Assembly (NCBI GenBank): GCA_019677205.1
Contig: JAAMXY010004268.1
Coordinates: forward strand, 1-41,796
Source of the DNA: Pinguiococcus pyrenoidosus
Lineage: Eukaryota > Sar > Pinguiophyceae > Pinguiochrysidales > Pinguiochrysidaceae
Length of the DNA stretch: 41,796 nucleotides
Direction of reading: 5' to 3'
Below are positions 8,908-18,023 of this stretch, piece by piece. The notes under the pieces were generated by a model. That model ran no database searches and was not told the origin of the DNA. It saw nothing but the letters and a program-made list of their open reading frames with translations. Numbering within the stretch: the stretch's first letter is position 1; every line of letters begins with the position of its first letter. The position numbers were made by a program, and so were the translations under genes.

Positions 8908-11900
8908 ATGATCACCGGAGGCAGTATGTCTGCAGGATTCGCAATGGACGTGGCTCGCGATCCGCCGAAGCGGCTCCGCACGCCAGATGACGAGAATGGA
9001 GAGGAAATGATGCAAGGTAAGCACACAAGCTTTGATGCGCAGTCCGCTTTGACACCACGGCCGCTAATTGGGAAGCCCCCCCCCAACATACACGAAAACC
9101 CTTCAGTAGGCACTCTGGCGCGGACGACGTCTCTGACGCCTCCGCTGAATGCCATTTCGTTGAGGATGGTGCCGAATCCCGTCCGCGCGCTGTCCGTCCA
9201 TCTGACGCAAACGATGCAGCGGTGTAAACCTGATTTCAAGTGCCCGGCGCCCCGACCTGGCCGGATGCTGTCTAATCCGAGCGAAGGGACTCGCAACGAT
9301 GGCTACGATAACGAGGATGCGAACCTGATCTGCCGCGTGAACGATGTGCTCACGGCCCCGCAGCACGGCGCTGAGTACCGAATACTCGACATGCTTGGGC
9401 AGGGCACGTTCGGACAGGTCTTTCGGTGCCAAGAGATGTCGTCACGGCGCTTCGTCGCGGTGAAGGTAGTCAAGAACAAGCCGGCCTACACGGCGCAGGC
9501 GAAATGCGAGATCAAGATTGCACACATGCTCACGAACTTAAGCCGAGCGAGCAGCAAGCCCGCGAACGTCGTCCGCCTTCTGGGAAGCTTCAGCTACAAA
9601 GGGCACCTTTGCCTGGTTTTCGAGGAGCTCGGGACGAACCTGTACGAGCTGTTGAAGCAGAACCAGTTTCGGGGCCTTCCGCTGAGCTTGGTTCGGACGT
9701 ACGTGAAGCAGATTCTGCAGGCAATGGCGCTGTTGCAGGACAACTTCGTGATTCACTGCGACTTGAAGCCTGAGAATATCCTTCTGGAGATCGCCGACGA
9801 GCCGAGCAATGCCGCCGTCGGCGCGAACTTCAAGAAGAAGTACACCCCACAGGTCATCCGGCGCATGCGTGAGAATCGTGAGTCGGAATGGACGTCCTTC
9901 CAATTCAACGGCACGGAAGAGCGCGGCCTCTACCTCGGCCATCGTGGCGCATGGATGGTCACCGGCGGCGACGAGAACAACATCGAGAGGCTGAAGGGGA
10001 TGCAGGCGCAGCAAAAGCAGAAGATCGGTCGGAGGCGAAAGAGGAATGTCGTGCAAGGGGTGCGGGTGATCGACTTCGGGAGCGCTTGCTTCGAAGGGCA
10101 GACGATATTCTCGTACATCCAGTCACGGTTCTACCGTTCCCCCGAAGTGCTGCTGGGTCTGCCGTACGACCGCGCCATCGACATGTGGAGCCTGGGCTGC
10201 ATCTGCGCCGAGCTCTTTCTCGGGTTGCCGATCCTGCCGGGGTCTAGTGAGCACAACCAGATCAGCCGAATCATCAGCATGCTGGGGCCGATTCCGCGCT
10301 TCATGCTGAAGACGGGACGGAACACCAAGAAGTTCTTCAGAGCGAGCGACAAGGACGACGGCTTCACCCTCTTGACGCCCGAGGAGCACGCGAAGAAGGA
10401 GGGCAAGCCTATGGCGGGGTCTCGGAGGTATTTCCGCTACGATTCTCTTAAGGACATCATCATCAACTATCCCATGAGGAGAAGCCTGGGACCGGAGGAG
10501 ATCACCCTAGAACGTCGAGACCGTGAGTGTTTCATTCATTTCTGCTTGAAGTTGCTGAATCCGCACCCGCGGGAGAGATACACAGCGAAGCAGGTGCGTT
10601 TCAGATTCGCAAGGACGGCGCGAGGCGTGCTCAGCTCACAATCAGCTTCTACTCTGCAGGCGCTGACCCACCCTTTCATCACCGGAGAACCCTTTGATGC
10701 TGCGTTTGAGCCCCCCAAGGACCCCAGGCTGCTGGACCAGTCGCTCACGGCTGCAATGGCCGAGGAAGGAGCGGAGCCTCCGGAGGAACCGCTCCGCCGA
10801 CGCGTGAACGGGAACCACGGCCAGCACCGGGAAGTGGCACCGTCCCTATCGCGAACGAAGCCACAGCCAGTGCCTGTGGCAGTCGCAGCCATGGAATCCT
10901 CGGCAAAGGCCGCGATGAGCGCGGGCGCCGACGGCTACGCCGGCGGCGGCCAGTCAGCCCTCGGATCAAGCTTGGGAGCCGGCACGGGCATGACGGGTGG
11001 CGTACCCATACCATTCGGCTCGGGGCCGTCGCATGGAGTGGGTACACTTCCCCGTGTGCCCGAGGAAGGCGGAACGCCCGGGGCCCACCACCACGCCTTC
11101 AGCTACTCCGCATCCAACCATCACGTCATGGGAAGCTCCGACTTCGGGTTCGCTGTCGGGCAGCGGCCGGAACGGCCGAGCCCCGTGGCCTTCGGCTTCG
11201 CACCGGGAGGCTTCAACATGTCGTCGCAGCCGGCGTTCGTGTTCGGCAGTCCGAATCATAGCATGCCGCTAGGGGGGAATCCCCAGAGCATGCACTTCAA
11301 TCCCAGTGCGTTCAATCCGGGCTCCGCCTTCGTGACCACGCCAGACAGGCACAGCCGTGCGCGGCATTCGGCGCAGAGGCGCCGCAACACGTCGGTGCAC
11401 GGCGGGAAGGGCTATCCCCCGGCATCGGGCCAGAATCCCGCCTTCTTCATGGGCCCCGGCATGTCGCAGTTCTCGGGCGTGCCGCTCACAAGGAATCCAA
11501 CGATGTTCTACCCAAACCAGCAGTTTGCGGCGTCTCAGCCAGCGGGCGGTCCCGGACAGCCGGGCCTGGGCTACGCATCTAGCATGCCGGAGCACTACGC
11601 TTTCGGCGGAGTCCACCAGCCGCAAGGGACGGCCCAGGCACTGGGCCGCAGCCCGACCGACGCAGACCTCGCTTCTTCGGGCAACATGGTTCCGTTCACG
11701 GGTGGAATGGGGTTCTCATTCGGCATGCCTCCCGCACAGGAGGAGGCCCATGAAACGGGACCTGATCAATCCGAGATGCTCGTCGTGGGCCCCGGGAATC
11801 TCCTGCGAAAGCGGCATTCCATGCCCGTGGACATGAATCTCCGATCGAGCGAGTCCAACGCGATGGAGGCAGAGGTGTACCAGAGCAGCTCGAGCATGAG

Positions 11901-12108
11901 ATCGAGGTTTGTTCCACTGGCGCCTGCCCCTCGCGAAGAAGACGGCCACGCCCTGGATCATGGCGAGTTTGCGGAGGAGACGAAGGGCTCCAGGGCCGAC
12001 CGAAAGGCCCCGACGGTGCAATCGAATCCGAACCTCCGGGCCCTCTCCAAGGAGTCGGACACCTTGGAGGCGGTGTGGGACCCCTTTTTCCAGGAGGGTC
12101 GCAGCTAG
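8908..12108 (+). CDS. YAK1: YAK1-like DYRK-family protein kinase
   Basis: DYRK-family kinases phosphorylate Ser/Thr after autophosphorylating a Tyr in the activation loop; Yak1 links nutrient state to growth arrest. The pre-kinase motif GYDNEDANLICRVNDVL is Yak1-type. The kinase follows: LGQGTFGQVFRC (Gly loop), FVAVKVVKNK (Lys), HCDLKPENILL, VIDFGSACFEG and the loop YIQSRFYRSPEVLLG, then IDMWSLGCICAELFLG and HPFITG. Modelled exons are 8908-9016, 9107-10593 and 10660-12108 (1,014 residues). Both introns (90 and 66 nt) are multiples of three without stops, so reading through remains possible, but RERYTAKQ joined to ALTHPFITG matches the family. An insert of roughly 75 residues separates HCDLKPENILL from DFG. 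The last 400 residues are low complexity, rich in Gly, Pro, Ser, Phe and Met. The first ATG of the frame is 8908. Confidence 0.88.
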   Translation: MITGGSMSAGFAMDVARDPPKRLRTPDDENGEEMMQGKHTSFDAQSALTPRPLIGKPPPNIHENPSVGTLARTTSLTPPLNAISLRMVPNPVRALSVHLTQTMQRCKPDFKCPAPRPGRMLSNPSEGTRNDGYDNEDANLICRVNDVLTAPQHGAEYRILDMLGQGTFGQVFRCQEMSSRRFVAVKVVKNKPAYTAQAKCEIKIAHMLTNLSRASSKPANVVRLLGSFSYKGHLCLVFEELGTNLYELLKQNQFRGLPLSLVRTYVKQILQAMALLQDNFVIHCDLKPENILLEIADEPSNAAVGANFKKKYTPQVIRRMRENRESEWTSFQFNGTEERGLYLGHRGAWMVTGGDENNIERLKGMQAQQKQKIGRRRKRNVVQGVRVIDFGSACFEGQTIFSYIQSRFYRSPEVLLGLPYDRAIDMWSLGCICAELFLGLPILPGSSEHNQISRIISMLGPIPRFMLKTGRNTKKFFRASDKDDGFTLLTPEEHAKKEGKPMAGSRRYFRYDSLKDIIINYPMRRSLGPEEITLERRDRECFIHFCLKLLNPHPRERYTAKQVRFRFARTARGVLSSQSASTLQALTHPFITGEPFDAAFEPPKDPRLLDQSLTAAMAEEGAEPPEEPLRRRVNGNHGQHREVAPSLSRTKPQPVPVAVAAMESSAKAAMSAGADGYAGGGQSALGSSLGAGTGMTGGVPIPFGSGPSHGVGTLPRVPEEGGTPGAHHHAFSYSASNHHVMGSSDFGFAVGQRPERPSPVAFGFAPGGFNMSSQPAFVFGSPNHSMPLGGNPQSMHFNPSAFNPGSAFVTTPDRHSRARHSAQRRRNTSVHGGKGYPPASGQNPAFFMGPGMSQFSGVPLTRNPTMFYPNQQFAASQPAGGPGQPGLGYASSMPEHYAFGGVHQPQGTAQALGRSPTDADLASSGNMVPFTGGMGFSFGMPPAQEEAHETGPDQSEMLVVGPGNLLRKRHSMPVDMNLRSSESNAMEAEVYQSSSSMRSRFVPLAPAPREEDGHALDHGEFAEETKGSRADRKAPTVQSNPNLRALSKESDTLEAVWDPFFQEGRS

Positions 12109-12709
12109 CGGCGAAGGAATGGTCGATGGGGATGCGCCATTTTTGAATGTGTCGGAAGCAAGCTTGAATGCCGTGCACATCCGTTTAATGTGCTAACCAG
12201 CTTGTTGCGCCGTGCCACATGATCAAGCGATCGGAGGACGCGCAACTCGCTCTGTGTTGCTGTATTGAATAGCGTGTCCAGATAGTTTAGTGCCGTGGAA
12301 CGGTTGTCGCTTCCTTCACTCGTTAGTGATGTGCTCGCGTCCACTCGTAGCAGAAGTGGACGGCGGCAACTCGCCGACTCTCGTGTGTGGACAAGGGCGA
12401 GAATCGAGCTTGAGAAGTTCTCGAGAGGTGTGCTTACTTGGGTTGTTGCGACTGTGCAGCTGGGAGGTAGACCAGCCTCAAAGTTCATGGGCACGGCACG
12501 CTTTGGATGCCGAGGAGCTTGATGCCGCGCTTTGATGCCGAGCTTTGGTGGCAGAGCGCTGCGTCGCTCGCAGGCGCTATCAAGGTGAACGGGTTATTGC
12601 TGCCACAAGTCATCAGAGCAACAGCTGTGCTTGTTTAGCAGGCGTCATCACCTTCTGCTCGAGCCTTCGCAACGCGCATCTTCCACGAAATTGGCATTTC
12701 GCGTCTCCA
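12109..12709. other. Convergent spacer, YAK1-like / CRY-DASH
   Basis: This 601-bp tail-to-tail spacer should hold both 3' UTRs. It includes a locally repeated stretch around 12500-12550 in which a motif CTTTG(G)ATGCCGAG recurs. Open frames here look like chance. I see no gene. Confidence 0.4.
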
Positions 12710-14497
12710 TCAACTGCGGCGCCTGTCAGACCTTTGCCTCCGGCCGCGGTTGCGATTTCTTCGCCCGCCGCCTCCGTTGGCATCTCCACCGCCGCCCCTC
12801 ATGGACATCGGCGGCTGAAAGCGCGATCTGAGGGGGTTCGGATAGTCGACTCCGATCTGGCAGTTCGCCTGCGCCATGACGTCTTTCGGCATGGTCCACG
12901 GTTCAAACAAGTAGCGAATCGGCACGTCCTTTAGCTCGGGGCACCAAGTGCGAATGTAGGCTCCGGTGGGATCGTAGTCCTTCGACTGCTTGGCGATGTT
13001 GAAGCGATTGACTCGGCCGCCGTTGAGCCCCGCCGCGGCGTGCCAGTTTCCCCAGTTCGACGCCGGGTCGTAGTCCAGCAGGTACTCCTCGAAGAACGAT
13101 CCTCCGCGTCTCCAGTCAATGCGAAGATCGAGGGCGAGGAACGATGCGACGTTCTGGCGGCCCCTGTTCGACATGAAACCCGTCTGCTGGAGCTCACGCA
13201 TGTTGGCGTCGATCAAGGGGTGGCCCGTCTTGCCTTCCCGCCACTTCTGCAGCCCGATGGGATCGTCGATCCAGTCCTGCGACACCAGGCCTTCACCGTC
13301 TATCATGAACATCTTGCCCTGCATCCGCGTGGCCAGGAAGTGGAAGAAGTCGCGCCACAGAAGCTCGAAAACGAGCCAGTAGGTCGACTTGTTCTCGACG
13401 CGGGTGGCCTCGTAGCGCTTGCATGCCCAGTAGACCGTGCGGGGGGACAAGCTGCCGCAGGCGAGCCACGGGCTGAACTTGGAGGAGTAGTCGGAGCCGA
13501 GCATGCCGTTCCTGGTGTCGAAGTAGTCTTTCAGGTTGTCCCGGTCGAACATCCACCCTTCCAGCCGCTCAAGCGCGGCGGTCTCGCCGCCCTTGAACAC
13601 CAGGACGCCTCGCTCGTCCGCGACACCCAGCGACTCGTCGTCCTCCTCACCTTCCAGTGCCGCCGCCGCCGCCAGAAACTTGAGCGACGGCAGCTCTTCA
13701 TAGCTGGCGGACGGCAGCTCTGCAGTGCCCTCCGTGAGGCTTCTCATTGCACTCTCGCGGACCTCAGGCGGCGGAGCCTGCAGATTGTCCTTCGCCGGCT
13801 CGGGAAGCTCCCGCCGCACGGGCGTGTCGGCCCCCTCCACCTTCTTCCTCCAGTTGGTGAAGGCCCCCCTGATCTCCGGCACCGTCGCTCCAGGCGGCAG
13901 ATCGTCGATGTGGTGCATGGTGTGGCCCCAGACCCTGGAGAGCGTGGCTCCCAGCGGCTGCAGCTGCTGCTTCACGCCGCTCTCGATGCGCCTCTCCTCC
14001 CAGCAGCCGTAGCCGTGCGCCACGACCTCCGTGGCGTTCACCGCCCGCACCACCTTGGGCAAGACCTCCTCAGGCTTGCCGCAGGCCACCAGCAGCTCTT
14101 GGTCGTACTTGCTCTTCAAGTTGGCCCGGAGATCCTCCACGGCCTCTCGGAGAAACCTCGCGCGAAACACGCCAGTGCGGGCGTTGCCGAAGTCGTCGGT
14201 GGCGCCCGGGCCGAACCAGCGCTCGTCGAACACAAAGACGGGCAGCACGGCACTCGCCTGGCCATTGCCGACTCGCTGAGCGCACAGATGTACGGCGTCG
14301 TTGTCTCTCAGGCGCAGATCGTTGCGCAGCCACAGCACCACCGGCGACGCCGGCGTGGCGCCACGCATGAACACGGACATCCTCCGGGCCGCCAGGTGCA
14401 ACGCAGCGCTTCGGTACACGAGGAAGCTGAGCAGCAATTGCTGAGACCTCATGAGCGTCTCATGACGCGCTACGTCACTCTCTCCCAACAAGAACAT
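12710..14497 (-). CDS. CRYD: Cryptochrome DASH (CRY-DASH)
   Basis: CRY-DASH proteins are FAD-containing blue-light photolyase relatives that repair cyclobutane dimers in single-stranded or looped DNA and may act as photoreceptors; plant members go to organelles. The 595-residue intronless frame has a photolyase N-domain (VVLWLRNDLRLRDNDAVHLC, VFVFDERWFG), TNWRKKVE, then the FAD domain: DYSSKFSPWLACGSLSPRTV, WLVFELLWRDFFHFLATRM, FMSNRGRQNVASFLALDL, DWRRGGSFFEEYLLDYDPAS and NWGNWHAAAGLN. The DASH-type WRDFF and the Gly/Arg-rich tail (GGGGDANGGGGRRNRN) separate it from animal-type cryptochromes and class I photolyases. About 50 residues precede the photolyase domain and could be an organellar transit peptide; later Mets at about residues 16, 40 and 44 are alternative starts. 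It diverges from COX15. Confidence 0.93.
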   Translation of the reverse strand: MFLLGESDVARHETLMRSQQLLLSFLVYRSAALHLAARRMSVFMRGATPASPVVLWLRNDLRLRDNDAVHLCAQRVGNGQASAVLPVFVFDERWFGPGATDDFGNARTGVFRARFLREAVEDLRANLKSKYDQELLVACGKPEEVLPKVVRAVNATEVVAHGYGCWEERRIESGVKQQLQPLGATLSRVWGHTMHHIDDLPPGATVPEIRGAFTNWRKKVEGADTPVRRELPEPAKDNLQAPPPEVRESAMRSLTEGTAELPSASYEELPSLKFLAAAAALEGEEDDESLGVADERGVLVFKGGETAALERLEGWMFDRDNLKDYFDTRNGMLGSDYSSKFSPWLACGSLSPRTVYWACKRYEATRVENKSTYWLVFELLWRDFFHFLATRMQGKMFMIDGEGLVSQDWIDDPIGLQKWREGKTGHPLIDANMRELQQTGFMSNRGRQNVASFLALDLRIDWRRGGSFFEEYLLDYDPASNWGNWHAAAGLNGGRVNRFNIAKQSKDYDPTGAYIRTWCPELKDVPIRYLFEPWTMPKDVMAQANCQIGVDYPNPLRSRFQPPMSMRGGGGDANGGGGRRNRNRGRRQRSDRRRS

Positions 14498-14985
14498 TCC
14501 GCTGAAAAGGCGGAAGTGACCTGTCGCGAACCCGGTAGCCGTCGTCGAGAACTGGAGTGCGGCGCGTGTGCATGTAATGTATCACTATTGCGCTGCTGGA
14601 CCCCGTATTTGGGCTACATACACAGAGTTCTTGAGGGTTTTCAACTCTTTCAAGGACGATGATTGGATTCAGAAGTCCCCAGTGTAATAACCCCTGTGGA
14701 AAGGAGGGATCCGACTGGATCAGCTGATCCAACCGTCGGTACTACCCACCAGAGGGCAGTTACCATCCCGCTGCCATACATACCCGAGGGTAGTACCTGC
14801 CAGTGTTTCGCTCCCTTTTCCCGCCAGATTTCTCGTCGACAGTGGCGGCAGTGTCTCCAACTCATTCCCCCCCAACCGCGCTTCATCGGCGTTGAATTCT
14901 TCTAAATAAAAAAAGCCGTGCCACTGCAGGCGCTGAAGCAAGTGGAGAAGCGTAGTCAGTGACGTTTCGTACTGCTCAGCCAAGA
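14498..14985. promoter_or_regulatory. Divergent spacer CRY-DASH / COX15 with palindromes
   Basis: This 488-bp head-to-head spacer carries a perfect 14-bp palindrome, GGATCAGCTGATCC, at 14717-14730, and a 10-bp inverted repeat, GGTACTACCC at 14738-14747 facing GGGTAGTACC at 14788-14797. They cluster near the middle of the spacer. Their function as regulatory sites is inferred from position only. Confidence 0.45.
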
Positions 14986-16620
14986 ATGCTGCGGCTCCGC
15001 TGTGTTGGCCGCCTCCGAAGGGCCTTCAGGTCGCCAGCGCGGTCTCCACATCCCTCGGATGCCTTGTCTAGGCTTGGAAAGGGTAGAGCCGATGCACAAA
15101 AGGCTGTTTCGCCAGCTGGAAAGTCGCTAATTACCGAGCTGGATGCTCCTTAGGCCGCGTGAAAAGCACCATCTCCGTGGCAGAGGCCAGTGAAGCGCGC
15201 TTCGATGGCGTGGCCACGTGGCTGTTCGGCACCAGTGCCCTTGTAGCGGGCATGGTGAGCGTCGGTGGCATCACCAGACTCACACGGAGCGGACTCAGCA
15301 TGACGGACTGGAAGCCTCTGGTAGGAGACCGGCTAAGAAGTACCGAACGTCGCATCGGGAAAAACAAAAGCGCGCGGAAAAAGACTCACGTCGGTGGGTT
15401 GTGGATATGGTATAGGGAGGTCTTCCGCCAATGACGCTGGCAGAGTGGCAGGCGGAATTCGAGAGGTACAAGCAGTTTCCAGAGTTTCAACAGCGCAGCA
15501 GGTAACGCCAGCCATGCATCCGTGCTGGCACACGCTATCCGCGCTTACCGGCACTTCGGAATGCAGCATGACGCTTGAGGAGTTCAAGTTCATCTACTAC
15601 TGGGAGTGGGGGCACCGCATGCTCGGCCGCTTCATTGGCTTGGCCTTCGCGTTGCCGCTCGGCTACTTCGTCGCCCGCGGGCGTCTCCCCTCGGGCCTTG
15701 GGCCGCGCCTCGGGATGCTCTTTGCCATGGGTGGGACGCAGGGGCTGGTGGGCTGGTGGATGGTCAAGTCTGGCCTGGAGGTGGACCCGAAGACGCACTT
15801 GAAGGAGATTCGCGTCTCGCCGTACCGGCTCGCGACCCACCTGGGGATGGCGTTCGCGACCTACTCGCTGCTGTTCCACACGGCGCTCGACACGTACTAC
15901 AAGAACAACAGCGGCGCGGCTGGGACTCGCGCTGCGACCAAGGACGCCATGGCAGCGCTCGTGAGGGCGGGACCGCAAGCCTTGGCCGCCGCGAAGAGGC
16001 TTCGCTGGGCGATGATGGGCCTTGGCGTCGCCACCTTCGTCACGGCCGTGAGCGGGGGGTTTGTGGCCGGCAACGACGCCGGGTGCGCGTACAACTGCTT
16101 TCCCAAGATGACGGAGGACACCTGGTTGCCGCTGGAGCCACTCTTTGAGCCCAGCATCCAGCCTTGGTATCGCAACTTCTTCGAGAACACGCCACTGGTG
16201 CAGCTCGACCATCGCGTCTTGGCGATTGGAACCGCCGGCTTAGCAATAGGAACGCACGCGTACGCTGCGATGGCCAAGGTGGCCACAGGCGAAGGGCAGG
16301 TAGCTCTCTGGAAGCTCCTGACGCCCACGGCGCGGCGGGCAATCACGGCAACTGCCGCCGTCGCGACGGGGCAAGTGCTGCTGGGCATCTCCACCCTGCT
16401 GCTCTACGTACCGATTGGTCTCGCCGCAGCGCATCAGGCTGGTTCGCTCCTGGTGCTCTCTAGTTCGCTCTGGGGCCTTCGGTCCATGCAGTTCGCAGCC
16501 GTTGCAACGGGCGCGCAGGTCAGCTCGTTGCCAGGCCTCCTCTTCGGTGCTTCCAGCATTGGAGCCGGCTTGGCGCTGATCTCATCCTCTCCGCGGAAAG
16601 CGCTCGAGGAAACTCACTAG
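14986..16620 (+). CDS. COX15: Heme A synthase COX15
   Basis: COX15 oxidises the C8 methyl group of heme O to give heme A for cytochrome c oxidase, in the mitochondrial inner membrane. Modelled exons are 14986-15082, 15184-15320, 15416-15501 and 15567-16620 (457 residues, all phases consistent). The start region [16 protein letters not shown] is a mitochondrial presequence. Then come [75 protein letters not shown]-like [60 protein letters not shown] and [11 protein letters not shown]. The four conserved heme-binding His are present (GHRM, THLG, DHRV, AHQA). About eight membrane spans are expected. Exon 1's donor (GTAGAG) is the least certain junction; the others join conserved family blocks. 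It shares a divergent spacer with CRY-DASH. Confidence 0.93.
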
Positions 16621-16856
16621 ACACAAGATTGACGACCACAGCGCTAAGCCGAAGGCGAAGTGAAAAGGAAGGGATGTGGCTTTCTGCTTGCTTTGGTCTT
16701 TTCTCTTGCGTTCTCTTTCATGGCTTTTTGCCTTTCTGCGGCGCAGAGCAACCGCAAGCTGGGGTCTGCAGGAAGGGAATGCGTCTTAGGTGCTTGGAGA
16801 CGCGGCGGCTACAAGGCGAGAGAGAGCGCATATCTTGTCTTCCCCCTTCCAAGTGC

Positions 16857-17528
16857 TTACCAGAAAGTCGCTTCACCATCGTCGTTCCCATCTTCATCAT
16901 CTGTGTTATAATAGTTGACGCGATAGTCGTCGTCGGCGTCCTCCTCACTATCCTCCACCACCTCCGCCTCCTCTTCGCTCTCGCCGCCCTCCTCCCGTTC
17001 CTTCTGCTCCTTCTCCACCTCCGTGTTTGCGCCGCCCAGGTCCAGACTCCTTGCGCGCTTCCGCTTGAGCGACAGCTTGCTGGCCTCGCTGGCACTGGCG
17101 TTCTTGAGCAGCTCCTGCGGCACATACGTGGACACCTCCTGCTCTTCTCGCGCATCCCTAGGCGGCCGCACCCGTGGAAGCGCCGCCACCACCGCACTGG
17201 CGCCGGAAGAGCGCGGCGAGGCCGCTTTGGCCAGCACTGGCGCGTAGCGCTCCACGTCCGGATCCGGCGCACTGGCTTGCTTGAGGAAATAGGGGCTCTG
17301 CTGCCACGCCAGTTCCAGCTCTCGAGAGATCTCGATCAACATCGCATCTTCTGAGCTCATGAGCATCGGCGAGGGCACTTCCAACGCGGGAAAATCCGGG
17401 GGGGCGCCATCGGCGCCCAGGGAGCCCAGGTCCACTTCCAGCTCCTGCGCAGTGCTGCGCAGGCGCTGGAAGCTCTCCGCGGGCGCGCCGCGGCCTCTCC
17501 CGCCTCTCCAGCCTCCTCTGCCTCTCAT
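16857..17528 (-). CDS. POLR3G: RNA polymerase III subunit RPC7 (Rpc31/POLR3G)
   Basis: RPC7/Rpc31 belongs to the RPC3-RPC6-RPC7 subcomplex that recruits RNA polymerase III to its promoters. From the Met at 17528 the 223-residue protein begins MRGRGGWRGGRGRG, the Gly/Arg-rich N-terminus typical of the family, then PPDFPALEVPSP, MLIEISRELELAWQQSPYFLK (the conserved helix-YFL segment), a variable middle with SLKRKRARSLDLGG, and a strongly acidic tail of Glu and Asp ending in DDDYRVNYYNTDDEDGND, the classic RPC7 C-terminus. The frame stays open 28 codons upstream, but the GRG motif normally lies at the extreme N-terminus, so the inner Met is chosen. No intron is needed. It is divergent from APC13, only 141 bp away. 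Confidence 0.87.
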   Translation of the reverse strand: MRGRGGWRGGRGRGAPAESFQRLRSTAQELEVDLGSLGADGAPPDFPALEVPSPMLMSSEDAMLIEISRELELAWQQSPYFLKQASAPDPDVERYAPVLAKAASPRSSGASAVVAALPRVRPPRDAREEQEVSTYVPQELLKNASASEASKLSLKRKRARSLDLGGANTEVEKEQKEREEGGESEEEAEVVEDSEEDADDDYRVNYYNTDDEDGNDDGEATFW

Positions 17529-17669
17529 GGCGGCGTGGGAAGCGACACAGCTGCGCTTTGGCGGCGGACACTGCGGCGTCTTGCCGAAGCGAACGGACAG
17601 AGACGAAACCAACCTGCGGGCGCATGCGGTTCAAATCTGGGATTTTCGCGCCAAAACGCCGCCACAAAG
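17529..17669. promoter_or_regulatory. 141-bp bidirectional promoter, RPC7 / APC13
   Basis: Two head-to-head start codons are separated by only 141 bp, so both promoters and both 5' leaders must share this segment. It is GC-rich, and I recognise no canonical TATA element in it. Confidence 0.6.
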
Positions 17670-17969
17670 ATGTCGGACGCGAGCTTTGCGGCCGTCACGC
17701 GCTTCGAAGGCTTCGTAGACCTCTTTGACGCCGCGTGGGCGGCGGACTGCCTCTCGGACGACGGTGCGTGTGGCGTAATGACGGCTTCGTGAAGGAGCGT
17801 TGGAACAAGGGGCTTAACTTCCGCCGTCTCTACAGACATTGTGCTGCCGGAGGAGCTGGAACTGCCTCAGGATGACCTGGACTTTGAAGAAGACGCAGAC
17901 AAGAGCGGAGGCGGCGGGCGACAAGTGGAGACGTGGAGTGACCTGGCGTTGGAAGCGCTTCAGCAGTAA
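17670..17969 (+). CDS. APC13: Anaphase-promoting complex subunit 13 (APC13/Swm1)
   Basis: APC13 is a small stabilising subunit of the APC/C ubiquitin ligase, which triggers anaphase and mitotic exit. Two exons, 17670-17763 and 17836-17969, flank a 72-nt GT-AG intron (GTGCGT to CTACAG) and give 75 residues, the usual size of the family. The joined protein has the family pattern: FVDLFDAAWAADCLSDDDIVLPEELELPQDD (compare the invariant D-x-x-D-D-x-W-R-x-D-x-L-P core), a short acidic linker, then VETWSDLALEALQQ, matching the terminal W-T/S-D-L-A-L box. Exon 1 alone would end in a meaningless tail, so the splice is well supported. The gene is too short and too split for simple ORF finding. It diverges from RPC7 and its 3' end faces the SNF1-like kinase's, 54 bp away. 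Confidence 0.9.
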
Positions 17970-18023
17970 GACACAAGGCGGAGAAGTGATGCAAGGCGTT
18001 CCGTCGTCGACGCAACCGCAGCG

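Noticed and set aside
13040-14662. 540-residue plus-strand open frame
   Set aside because: It is antisense to CRY-DASH, whose frame carries all family motifs; the plus frame is composition-driven and has none.
17620-17645. Second tRNA-like GGTTCAAATC box near the RPC7/APC13 promoter
   Set aside because: The T-stem pairs poorly and no A-box or cloverleaf could be found around it.
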